DNA of 64,000 bases from Craterostigma plantagineum (Eukaryota; Streptophyta; Magnoliopsida; Lamiales; Linderniaceae), in NCBI GenBank assembly GCA_027422505.1, contig JAPQWV010000018.1:15828001-15892000 (forward strand), in the 5' to 3' direction. Under the pieces are notes generated by a model. The model was given only the letters and a program-made list of their open reading frames with translations, was not told where the DNA came from and did not search any database. Every line of letters starts with the position of its first letter. Positions within the stretch are counted from its first letter, which is position 1. Made by a program: the position numbers and the translations under genes. Positions 36,001-45,947 of the stretch are shown one piece after another.

Positions 36001-39000
36001 TTCCCAAACAGGCTGGTGATTTTCTGCTACACCTAGAGGAGAATTTTGTTGATTCTCCATATCAGTTGGTGTAGGAGTGAGAATCTGTGTTGTACCTGTT
36101 TCGTGCAGATGTGTCACTCCTTCTAATTCTTCATTAAAGACATATGGCCTTGGTAAGATCTGATCTGAGAAAGGATTTCCACGTCTGATGTATCAGGCAT
36201 TTCCTTGAAAGGGAAGACGTCTTCCTTAAACCTCACATCTCTTGTAATAAATATTTGCCTTGTTACTAAATCCAGTACTATGTATCCTTTGACTCCATTA
36301 GCATATCCTATAAACACACACACTCTCTATCCCTAGGATCAAACTTTTTCCTCCCAGCCTGGAGTGTGGAGCTGTAGCAAAGACAGCCAAAGACCTTCAG
36401 GAAATTGTTTTCCTCCCAGCTTGGAGTGGAGCATTAGGACTTTTCCTTTCAATGTTGCTGAAGGTGTTCTGTTAATTAGATAAGATGCTATCAAGGCACA
36501 TTCAGACCAAAACTCGATGGGAATTCCTCACTGAAAATACAAGGATCTTGCCGCATTCAGTAAGTGTTGGTGGTTCCTTTCCACTAAAGAATTGGCTCTG
36601 GTGTTTGCTCACAAGATCTGTGATGTATAATTCCCTTGCTACTAAACAAATCTACTAGGTTGAACTCCCTCGCATTGTTTGATCTTAGAGTTTTGACCAT
36701 GCACTTGAAATGAGTTTCTATCATGGCTAAAAAGTAGGTAAGCACTGTTTGAACTTCAGACTTATGTCTGATCATAAACAGCCATGTAAGACGTGAGAAA
36801 TCATCTACAATGGTAATGAAATACTGATGTCCTAAGTGTGAGGATACGTGAAAAATCCCCCACACATCACAATGCACAAGATCAAACATCGTACACGCAT
36901 TCTTTCTATCATCAGGAAAGGATAATTTCTTTTGTTTTGCAATTGGACAGATTTTACACCATGTATCCTTGTGTCTTTTGTCATGTCTTAAAGTAGTTCT
37001 TAGCATATCTAACACCTTATCCGAGGGGTGGCCTAGGCTATTATGCCACAGATCCCCTGACAACTTATTAAAGAAAATAGATTGATCATGTAAAAGAGAA
37101 ACTGGATCAGTTTGCATGATGTACAATCCTTCCATTTGCTTACCCTTGCCAATCATTCGTAGAGTATGGTCATGTATCTGAAATTTATCAGCCTCAAACA
37201 AGAACTTATAAGAACCAGTGTCAGCTAAATAACTCCTAGAAACAATGATAAAATGGAATTGAGGCAGATATAGTATGTCAGTCAAAGTGATGTATCTGTT
37301 AAGTCTATATGTGCATGCCCTATTGACTCTTAACACTGGGTTATTTGGCAAGATCACCCTTGATTCTTTTATCTCATGTAAATCATGCAATAAGTCTATG
37401 TTGCCACAAACATGCCTAGTTGCTCCAGAATCAACCAACTAAAAATCAGAATCTATGAGCCTAGGCAGATTAAAAGAGAGGCAATTATCTGCTTGCTTCT
37501 CACCTTGTTGCACCATACCATTACCTTCAGGTGGTGCATTTACCACTGATTGACTTATCAGGGTCCTCAGGCTATGGAGTTGAAGTGGAGTCAGCTGCAG
37601 TTGCACCATTGCATCACGAACCGACGAAGTGCTAAAAACTATTGCTCTGTTCGCTGTCCTCCTTTCTGCACAGAATCTACAGGTGCCAAATTCATTCTAG
37701 CCCCTTTGTACTTCATGTTCTGCCTATAGCATGGGGGATATCCATGCACCTGATAGCATGTATCAGTCGTGTGTCATTTCTTATTGCAAAGTGCAAATTG
37801 GTTTAGCTGAATCCTTCTTGAAACTATTGAAGCCTTTCCTGACTGTCTCCTGATCACCTCTGGCAGCCAACATTGCCATACTATTCCCTTGATCCTCATT
37901 TCCCCGTGCAAAACCTGGATCATCGACCTTTTTTTTCTCCTCCCCAATTAGTAGTGAAAACACCTTGTTGATAGTGAGCATTGGATCATGAACAAGATCT
38001 GCCCTCTCACTTGCGCATAGGTGTCATTCAATCCCATTAGGAAAGGCTAGGATATATTCCTCATCAAGGTGTGCCTTTATTGCATTAGTTCCACCACAAG
38101 TGCACTGACAATGTGGGCGGTAACTGGTAAGTTCCTTCCATATAGTCTTAAGCTTGGTATAATAAACCGCAATGCTGTTGGAATTCTGTGCAAGATTGAC
38201 CAATTCCTTCTTTAGTTGGAAGATTCGTGGTTTATTTGTCCGACCAAATATTTCCTGAAGATCATCACAAACCTCTTTCGCGGATGAAATATAAAGAATG
38301 CTAGCTAAAATCTCTTTGGTGACTGAATTCAAGATCCATGAGATCACAATATTATTTCGCTTCCATGCGCTGACCCTGTTTAAATCAGTCGCAGCTGGTG
38401 GTTTTAAATCCCCATTCACGAAGCCTCTTTGTTTCTTCCAATCAATGCAATCATCATGGCCTGCTCCATGTCATGTAATTGTCGCCACTCAGGTGCTCAC
38501 GGACAAGAAGCTGCCCAGACGTATCATTCCCATTCAAGAAATAGGGATCTTTTCCTAAACCAACTGGTGTTGTGTTTGATGTATCGATGACGTCGGAATT
38601 TGGAATCTCTGTAGTCATATCTGATTAATGATTGACACTTCTCAAGATCGCAATTCAGAATTCGTTCTTCGCAGCTCAAGAATTAGTTCTCTGATACCAT
38701 AAGAAATCGAAGAATTGATTTGCGTTTGTGAAGAAGATCTTTAACGTGGTTTGGATTCTGAATAATCTCATCCACGGCCAACAAGCTCTTATTGATGGCG
38801 ATGATTTTACAGAATTGAGAGGAACACACTCTCTACATCACAAACTACAAAAACCAGATAAAAGATAAAAAAACGACTAAGGCCCCTTTAAATATAAAAT
38901 TCCCGCCTTATTTAGTTACAATTCACTCTATAAACGCTGGTGTCCATATAGACTTTATAAGTGGACGACGATTATAAAATACCCGCGCTTTTATTATTTG

Positions 39001-39774
39001 ACTTCCGGTTTCTTCAGTCCTTCGTTCTGTTCCAGACTTGACTGAGAAAGTAGCTAGCTCATCACCTTATGATGCTCCACTTGCCTAGATTTCGACAAAT
39101 ATCCTACGTATAAATATTTCTCTTAATCCAATTTCAAATTTTTCTGTTCAGACAGATAAAGCATCAGTATTAGACGAAGTAATAGACTACCTCAAACAAC
39201 TCCAAGCCCAAGTATACATGATGACTACTACTACTACAAGCCCTATGATGCTAACACCATTCTTACAACATCTTCAAGTGCCCGGCGGAGGCGTGAACCC
39301 TATGTTGGTCCCGCCGGGGTTAGGCTTAGGCATGGGCTTGGGCCCGCTCATCGACTTCAGCACCATGGCTCGAGCCAATGGTTCGACCATTCCCGTCCCT
39401 CAATCGAGCCCATGCTTTATGCCTCCCGGGGTTGGCTCGTGGGACAGCAGCACTGATGCTTTCGCCGCGTTTCATGTGAGCCAAACTATGCAAGTGAGTT
39501 TATAATTTTTTTCTTTTTGCTTTTGTGATTTAGGGTTCGTTTGGGCATGCAGAATGGTACGCTGCGTATCATTGCACTTTTTTTATTTCTTTTCTGCATC
39601 GAATTTTCTGCTGGGCAAACAGGCATTAGTTGTGGATTTAATAACACTTTTGGGTTATCAATGTTTTGATTTGTATTTTTGCAGTCAATGAATATGGATG
39701 CTTATAGTAAGCTAGCATCGGCTTTGTATCAACAGTTCCAACAGCAGCCACCACCTTCTGGTTCAAAAGATTGA
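33089..39774 (+). CDS. UNE10: Phytochrome-interacting bHLH factor, UNE10/PIF8-like, six exons
   Basis: Exons: 33089-33141, 33270-33876, 33980-34084, 34197-34262, 39152-39493 and 39685-39774, joining to 420 residues. It starts [18 protein letters not shown], then [14 protein letters not shown], the active-phytochrome-B-binding (APB) motif, and [10 protein letters not shown]; this start and motif order fit UNE10/PIF8 better than PIF7. The bHLH is split over exons 3-5: [18 protein letters not shown] (basic region and helix 1, with the His, Glu and Arg that contact G/E-boxes), [10 protein letters not shown], then [18 protein letters not shown] (helix 2). The C-terminus is Met/Pro/Gly-rich. In the family these nuclear factors bind G-boxes and control light and temperature growth responses, and are regulated by phytochromes. 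Intron 4 is 4.9 kb because of a copia insertion; coding sequence and splice sites are intact. Confidence 0.93.
35014..35018. repeat. Target duplication AATAT, left copy (copia element)
   Basis: AATAT stands at the left edge of the copia element and again at 39098-39102. Confidence 0.8.
35019..35203 (-). repeat. Truncated 3' LTR of the copia element
   Basis: This aligns with 38701-38880, from AAGAAATCGACGAATTG to the A-run and ACGA near 35203, then switches without a boundary motif to RT sequence. Confidence 0.85.
35204..36580 (-). pseudogene. Copia reverse transcriptase region, truncated and frameshifted
   Basis: The minus strand shows [19 protein letters not shown] and [19 protein letters not shown] in 35630-35445, then a stop and shift. 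[19 protein letters not shown] and [18 protein letters not shown] follow in other frames down to about 35210. The catalytic YVDD region and everything behind it, including RNase H, are missing. The upstream linker between integrase and RT is at 36323-35812. Confidence 0.82.
36584..37438 (-). pseudogene. Copia protease end and integrase
   Basis: It opens with [10 protein letters not shown], the copia protease active-site motif. The GAG-pre-integrase region follows ([15 protein letters not shown]) with the zinc-binding [11 protein letters not shown], then the integrase core ([25 protein letters not shown]). The frame breaks near 36600, before the final Glu of the DDE triad region. Confidence 0.85.
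37439..38450 (-). pseudogene. Copia gag
   Basis: The 38419-38024 frame holds the capsid-like UBN2/Retrotran_gag domain ([58 protein letters not shown]). The stretch to 37439 is broken by stops; a complete zinc knuckle was not seen. In the family Gag forms the particle that packages element RNA. Confidence 0.78.
38691..38699 (-). promoter_or_regulatory. Primer-binding site of the copia element (initiator Met-tRNA)
   Basis: The minus strand reads TGGTATCAGAG one base after the LTR end, the usual copia primer-binding site that fits the 3' end of tRNA-iMet. Confidence 0.85.
38701..39097 (-). repeat. 5' LTR of the copia element
   Basis: This is the complete 397 bp LTR, minus-strand TGTCGAAATCTAGG...CGATTTCTT. 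It carries AACGTGGTTTGG near 38743 and CATCCACGGCC near 38770, the same kind of motif as the Tat LTRs. Confidence 0.87.
39098..39102. repeat. Target duplication AATAT, right copy (copia element)
   Basis: This matches 35014-35018. Only 49 bases of intron remain between it and the exon 5 acceptor. Confidence 0.8.
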
Positions 39775-40690
39775 ATTATATATATATGTATGTTTTCAAT
39801 ATATTTATATAATATGTGTATACAGTTTTTCTTGCCACTACATTGTATGGAAGTTCATTGCTCGTTTAGAATTGCTAGTAGGACAACATGGGAATGTAAG
39901 ATTAACTGCTAATAAGAGTTGCTTACAAACAATAGAATTGAGAACCGATTATGGTTGGGATGTCAAATTCAATGTCACACTCAAAAAAAAAATGATTTGA
40001 GTAGAGAGCTTAGGGATGGAATCACACTTAGTTCTTACAACTGATGGCATTCATAATTGAAATGTATAGTAAAACCTATCTCAAACCGAAAACGAATTAT
40101 CAAACTCAAACTCATTTTCAACTCAAAATGCCGTAGTTCTTCTCCAATCAACAAATCAATTCTCAAACTCAAAAGACCATTATTGTAATATTTTACCTGA
40201 TTTTTTTAGTATTACATCATCTCCAACCCATGACATAAAAATACACTCAATTTTACAGAATAATACAGTTGCTACAGTGATTTTACTCCAACCCATAAAC
40301 TATATTTTCTACACTAATTTTTATTCCAGCCAATTAACTCTATTTTTTTACACAAAAAATCAAATTCATATTTATTACTACATAATTGACTTATTAAAAT
40401 TTTACATTATAATGATTAAAATGTCAATATATTATAATTATTAATATTTCAAAATTAAATAAATTATAAAATCGGCTTATTTAATTATAACTTTATTAAA
40501 TAAAAAGAAAAATATCAATATAACGAAAATTAATATTATTTTTACTTCATTATAAAAATATCAAAATTAAATATTATTAAAATATTTTTTATTAGTTAAA
40601 ATATAAATAAATAGAAACTGCAACTTTTTGTGTTGAAAATGTACTCTAGATCTAGAGTATCTCTGCTCATCAACACAATATTTGTGTTAA
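39775..40690. other. UNE10-like 3' UTR and AT-rich intergenic DNA with MITE fragments
   Basis: The stretch 40075-40200 resembles the Tourist-like MITE at 19167 (AAACTCAAACTCATTTTC, CTCAAACTCAAAAGA), truncated. From about 40213 a second CTCCAACCCAT-type repeat follows. A palindrome ACTCTAGATCTAGAGT is at about 40643-40658. No gene is seen. Confidence 0.55.
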
Positions 40691-40726
40691 ATATAGATTC
40701 GATCCAGGCTGGAAACGAAGTCCATA

Positions 40727-40960
40727 AGCCCTGGCTTAAACCCAGGCTGGAAGCAAAACCCTGTAAGCCTTGGCTTAAATCCAGGCTGGGAGCGAAACCC
40801 CATAAGCCCTGGCATAGATCCAGGCTGGACACGAAACCTCTACGCTCCGATGTAGCTCGAGATGGGAAAGAAGGCCATAAGCCCTAGCTTCGATCCTAGG
40901 CAGGAAAAGAAGCCTATAAGCCCTGGCTTATATCCAGGCTGGAAAATATGCCCAAGTCCC
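40727..40960 (+). repeat. ~39 bp minisatellite
   Basis: About six diverged copies of AAGCCCTGGCTTAAACCCAG-type units. The reverse complement occurs at 51845-52030 in the minus-strand element B. Confidence 0.8.
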
Positions 40961-40983
40961 GAATTACTCCGGGTTGACACTTG

Positions 40984-41590
40984 AGGGCTGCGCAAAGCGC
41001 GCCCCGCAAAGATTGAGCTTGAATCCCAGGCTCCAAGTTATCCTGGATCAACGCCTGATGAACCTCGATTGGGTTATATCCAGTAGGGCTTTGTAAAGCA
41101 TGCCCCGCGCAGATTGCGCTTGAATCCCAGGCTCCAGGTTATCCTGGATCAACGCTGATGAACCTAGATTGGGTTATATCCAGGAGGGCTGTGCAAAGCA
41201 CGCCCCATGCAGATTGTGCTTGAATCCCAGGCTATAGGTTACTCTGGATCAAAGCCTGATGAACCTAGATTGGGTTATATCCAAGAGGACTGTGCAAAGC
41301 ACGCCCCGTGCAGATTGCGCTTGAATCCCAGGCTCTAGGTTACTCTGGATCAAAGCCTGATGAACCTAGATTGGGTTATATCTTGGAGGGCTGTGCAAAG
41401 CACGCCCCGCGCAGATTGCGCTTGAATCCTAGGCTCCAGGTTATCCTGGATCAACGCCTGATGAACCTAGATTGGGTTATATCCAGGAGGGCTGCGCAAA
41501 GCGTGCCCCGTGCAGATTGTGCTTGTGTAAATGTGCCTAGGCTCCAGGTTACCCTGGATGAACGCCTGACGGACCCGAACGGGGACGAGC
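40984..41590 (+). repeat. ~101 bp tandem repeat, about six copies
   Basis: Units start near 40986, 41089, 41189, 41289, 41390 and 41490 and contain GATGAACCTAGATTGGGTTA and GCAAAGC(A/G)CGCCCCG. It is the same family as 5855-6105, inverted. Confidence 0.88.
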
Positions 41591-42235
41591 TCCAGCTCTG
41601 GATCATTCCAGATACGAAAGGAACCTCCTAAGCTCCGAATCAACTCCGAAACGAAGGACAGAACCAGTCAATGCTGGCCCTACACAGGGGGAAAGGTTCA
41701 TCGATATTACACGAGCCTGACGAAAAACGAGAACGGGAGATGTCGGATGTTGTATACCAAGGAGCTCTCAGGTTCACGTTTCCATTCACTAACAAACGTT
41801 CGGTAAATGCGGATTTGGTAAGATGTTGGAAAGAGAACCGTAAGGGGCGAACACCTCTCACAAACAAATGTTCGGGATATTGCTGTTTGTAAAGAGGGCC
41901 TAACGCAGACCACCAAGGTTTAGCAATGTAAAAGGCGAGGTTGGTAAGTTAGGAGGAACACTTCTCGTACACTTCAAATGTGCTAATAGACATTAGCACA
42001 ATCCGAAGTAGGGGGACTGGAGAGAGGTAGTGGTACATGTCCCTGAATTGACATAAAGGCGGACCACAAATACTTAAGGGAAAAGTGTTCCTGGGATAAA
42101 GACAGGCTCAAGGTGGAAGGCTTACCTCATAGTCTGCCGACCTGGCGATGACGAGCCCCCAATCTATAGAAATGAAAGCAAGGAGCGGTGGGTTTAGCCT
42201 ATAAAAATATCTCTAAGGTACATGTTAAATATGTC

Positions 42236-42843
42236 TGATGCGGGTACGACCTGATCAACAAGATTTATGGTCCGGGGAATAAAGGTGAGGGCCGGTTCGG
42301 ATGAAATCGTGGATGGAATATTAAGAAAGAGGACAGCAAAGTAAAGAGAAGATGATTTACGTGGTTCGGATTCGGATGAATCCTACGTCCACTGGCCGCC
42401 GGAGAATATTCACTATTAACGGGATAAGATTACACGCTCAATCTCGCATTCCCTCATGTTTACAAGTGATTCTAAGCTCCAAACAGTGAAAAGAAGATGT
42501 GTGTGTGTGTTCTTGGTGTGTTAGTGTGTGAGGGACGTGTGGAAGATGTTGTAGAATGGATAAGGAGCCCTATTTATACTTATGGGCGCGTCTAGGGTTT
42601 GGTACTGCTTCTCCTCGTCAGGTCTCCAGGACGCTTCCTTAGCTCTCCTAACTGCTTCCTTTATCCCCTCTGCATAGCTCCGTAGCTCTCTTGAATATCT
42701 CCTTAGCTTCTCCAAATATCATCTTCTTACATCGCTTCTAGTCGAGCCTCATACCTGGTCCTTGTCTCCTTCAGACAAACCTCCTACTCTGTTCCTTGTA
42801 GGTCTTCAGGTCAAGAGGAATGCTGGATAGGTCACCCCTATCA
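42236..42843 (-). repeat. LTR with ATGTC on both sides (3' LTR of element B or former solo LTR)
   Basis: 608 bp, minus-strand TGATAGGGGTGACC...CCCGCATCA. It is almost identical to 53638-54270 except for a gap near 42490. Because ATGTC precedes it and also follows it, it has the signature of a solo LTR. Confidence 0.85.
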
Positions 42844-43210
42844 ATGTCCTTAACCTTCCAGATGAAAGTGTTGGATGCAAATGTAGTAGGATGTTGGGAG
42901 GAAGGCGCAAGAGGCAGAAATGTCGCCCATAAGTAAACATCCAGAGTACGGCAATCTGCCGAGACAGATCAGCGTGGGTACTCAAAGTGCAACTTGCAAG
43001 GAAAGGATTGAGGTCGGCAGATAAGGAGTTATATTCCTCACTCACAAGGAACGGAGTAGGAGGTTAGGTCTGAAGGAGGCAAGGACCAGGTACGAGGCTC
43101 GACTAGAGGCAATGTACGAAGGTGATATTGGGAGGAGCTAGGGAGATATCCCAGGAAGCTACGGAGCTATCCGGAGGGAACAAATGAACTAATCGAGAGA
43201 GCTAAGGAAG
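42844..43210. repeat. 367 bp duplicate of the sequence at 54271-54637
   Basis: By eye it is identical in length and sequence to 54271-54637, beginning ATGTCCTTAACC and ending GCTAAGGAAG, including the start of an inverted LTR. After 43210 the two copies part: here into element B internal sequence, there into the rest of a plus-strand LTR. Confidence 0.88.
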
Positions 43211-43880
43211 TTATACTCAGTAGTCTCGACGAGATGACTTGGATACTCGCCAGCCAATGCCTTGTCGGATACCCTGCTAACAGAAAGTTGATCCTTGACA
43301 TCCTAACCAGATAGGTCAGGTCCTCTTCGTTAGTGGAGAGCTGGATTGAAAATCCTGATTACATAGATCAGGACTCTCTGAGTCGGCGGGGAGCTGAATT
43401 CAGTCAATCGGACAGGATAGATCAAGATCTGGACTTAAAACGTCCTGACAGATTATATCAGATCTCCTCTTGCCAGCCTAGGGCCAGACTTGGGAACCTC
43501 AACAGATGACATGGCTTTTTACATGCAGCATGGAGCTGGCTCAGAAATCCCAAGTAGACGAGTAGGTCTTCTCCGGCCAGCATAGAGCTTGTGGGTGAAG
43601 ACTAACCTGGAATCCGAAGAACTGACCCGAAATCCGAAGAGCTGACCCGATCAAGCTTTGTGGGTGAAGACTAACCTGGAATCCGAAGAACTGACCCGAG
43701 ATCCGAAGAGCTGACCTGGATCCTGGGAATCCTGATGAAATAGACCAGTTTTTCGTTCATCAACTCGAAGCTGGACTCCTGATCGAACAGATCAGGTCTC
43801 TTTGTCGACGGAGAGCTGAGCTCAGATACCCTGATGAAGTAGGTCGGGTCCTTAGCGCAGGAGCAGAATTGGCCTTAGAT
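43211..43880 (-). other. Internal non-coding sequence of element B
   Basis: This is closely related to 46105-46690 in element C (for example CTCGCCAGCCAATGCCTTGT in both). No ORF is supported. Confidence 0.65.
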
Positions 43881-44471
43881 ACCTGACAGACAAGTCAGGA
43901 CTTCATGTGCCAGTACGGAGCTGGACTTAGATATCCCCATAGATAGGATGGGTCTTCTGGTGCCAGCGCGGAGCTGGACTTAGATATTCCAACAGTTAGG
44001 TTGGGTCTTCTGGTGTCAGCGCGGAGCTGGACTTAGATATCCTAACAGTTAGGTTGGGTCTTCTATGCCAGCACGGAGCTGGACTTAGATATCCCAACAG
44101 TTAGGTTGGGTCCTCTATGCCAGCACGGAGCTGGACTTAGATATCCCAACAGTTAGGTTGGGTCTTCTATGCCAGCACGGAGCTCGACTTGGATATCCCA
44201 ACAGTTAGGTTGGATCTTCTGGTGTCAGCACAGAGCTGGACTTAGATATCCCAACAGTTAGGTTGGGTCTTCTATGCCAGCACGGAACTGGACTTAGATA
44301 TCCCAACAGTTAGGTTGGGTCTTCTGTTGCCAGCGCGGAGCTGGACTTAGATATTCCAACAGTTTGGTTGGGTCTTCTATGCCAGCACGGAGCTGGACTT
44401 AGATATCGCAACGGTTAGGTTGGGTCTTCTGGTGCCAGCGCGGGGCTGGACTTAGATATCCCAACAGTTAG
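43880..44471 (-). repeat. ~53 bp minisatellite, left block
   Basis: Units of GGAGCTGGACTTAGATATCC plus CAACAGTTAGGTTGGGTC repeat about ten times. The array is interrupted at 44471 by element C and resumes at 49584, so both blocks were one array. Confidence 0.88.
44467..44471. repeat. Target duplication GTTAG, left copy (element C)
   Basis: GTTAG of a minisatellite unit stands directly before TGATGCGGG and is repeated at 49584-49588. Confidence 0.85.
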
Positions 44472-44714
44472 TGATGCGGGTTACGACCCCGATCAACAAT
44501 ATTTAAGGTCCTGGAATAAAGGTGAGGGCCGGTTCGGATGGAATCGTGGATGGAAAGACGTAAAAAGGAAAGAGACAATGATTTACGTGGTTCGGATTCG
44601 GGTGAATCCTACGTCCACGGGCCGCCGGAGAATATTCGCTATTAATCGGGGAAGATTACACACTCAATCTCGCGTTCTCTCTTATTTACAAGTCATTCTC
44701 AGCTATGAATAGAG
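44472..44714 (-). repeat. Truncated LTR of element C
   Basis: This is the 240 bp end part of the LTR up to CTCAGCTATGAATAG, then a jump into leader sequence (GGGTAAGCAACTTGGGCAC). The break is in both partners near GGGTAAG. Confidence 0.8.
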
Positions 44715-45236
44715 GGTAAGCAACTTGGGCACCCTTGATTTCGAGGAATTATCGTCGATTTTGCGCTTTCACCGAAATCGCGCGGTTAGGGTTTTGTGCG
44801 CGCCGCCGCAGATTCGACGGTCGACTGTGCCCGCCACGATTGGTCTTTGGTCGCAGAAGGCATGCGCACGGATAGAGCGTTTCCCAGCGAGTGCGCTGGT
44901 GGTCGCCGTTGGGCCAAGGTATACCGCGACGAAAACGAGCTCGCGCAACGATTGCACCGAAGCGTTTTCTGTCCTTGTGACAGCAGATTTGAATGGGCGG
45001 TCACTGTCGCCTCGCCGATGGTGCTTTGGTGGCGATCTGGTCGTTGACGATGAGGCTGAGATGGCCGGCGGCCAAGCTTACGGCGAGACAAACTTCCGCC
45101 CGGCAGGTGTTCGACGAAATGCCATAGAAGAAACCCAAGAACGGCAGCCCAAAAATCTTCCAAAAACAGCCGTTGAATCCAAGCCACGGCTCCATATCTC
45201 ACGTTCCAACCCTCGGTTCCCACAGACGGCGCCATT
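44715..45236 (-). other. Leader copy 1 with primer-binding site (element C)
   Basis: This GC-rich leader is nearly identical to 48337-48854. The minus strand holds the primer-binding site at about 45217-45234. Both strands carry long open frames: minus 45235-44786, whose ATG overlaps the primer-binding site, and plus 44725-45327. No known domain is recognised in either, so neither is called a gene. Confidence 0.7.
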
Positions 45237-45947
45237 TGATGCGGGTACGACCCCGATCAACAATATTTATGGTCCGGGAATAAAGGTGAGGGCCGGTTCG
45301 GATGGAATCGTGGATGGAAAGACATAAAAAGGAAAGAGACAATGATTTACGTGGTTCAGATTCGGGTGAATCCTACGTCCACGGGCCGCCGGAGAAGATT
45401 ACACACTCAATCTCGCGTTCTCTCTTATTTACAAGTCATTCTCAGCTATGAATAGTATGAAGAAGATGAAGAGAGGGGGAGAGAGCTTCTATGTGTGTTC
45501 TTGGCGTGTTAGTGTGTGTGGGGCGTGTAACTTATGGTGTAAAATGGACAAAAGACCCTATTTATACTATAGAGGCGGCTAGGGTTTCGTACTGCCCTCC
45601 CCCGTCAGGTCTCCCGGTCACTTACATAGCTCTCTCGATTACTTTATTTGTTCCCTCCTGATAGCTTCGCAGCTTCCTAGGACATCTCCCTAGCTCCTCC
45701 CAATATCACCTTCGTACATTGCCTCTAGTCGAGCATCGCACTTAGTCCTTCTCGGGGACTTCCTTGGGTCCTTCTGAATACTTCCGTAGCTCTGTGGAGT
45801 ACCTCCCGAGCTCCTCTGAACCTCACCTTCGTACACCGTTCTGGTCGGGGCTCGTATCTGGTCCTTACCTCCTTCAGACCCCATCTCCTACTCTGTTCCT
45901 TATAGGTTGTCAGGTCATGAGGAATGCTGGATAGGTCACCCCTATCA
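45237..45947 (-). repeat. LTR of element C (middle copy)
   Basis: 711 bp, minus-strand TGATAGGGGTGACC...CCCGCATCA, very similar to 48855-49583. The sequence AGGGGGACTGGA directly before its minus-strand start could be the polypurine tract. Confidence 0.85.

Larger units (their letters stand above)
35019..39097 (-). mobile_element. Ty1/copia retrotransposon inside UNE10-like intron 4, internally deleted
   Basis: It is framed by AATAT and lies antisense to the host gene. On the minus strand: 5' LTR (39097-38701, TGTCGAAATC...GATTTCTT), one base, primer-binding site TGGTATCAG (initiator Met-tRNA type), gag, protease, integrase, RT, then a 3' LTR cut to about 185 bp. RT runs directly into the middle of the 3' LTR near 35203, so the RT end, RNase H and the start of the 3' LTR are deleted. 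At 4.08 kb it is about 1 kb short of a complete element. The two LTRs differ by roughly eight substitutions and a few indels over 185 bp (by eye), so it is not recent. Confidence 0.9.
40690..42235 (+). mobile_element. Plus-strand Tat-family remnant, left part
   Basis: This is the 3' non-coding region of a plus-strand Tat-family element without gag or pol: 39 bp repeats, 101 bp repeats, then unique sequence to ATGTC at 42231-42235, where element B is inserted. It continues at 54271-55052 with the rest of its 3' region and a plus-strand LTR. The plus orientation is supported by the tandem repeats, which are inverted relative to the minus-strand element at 5.85 kb. Confidence 0.7.
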
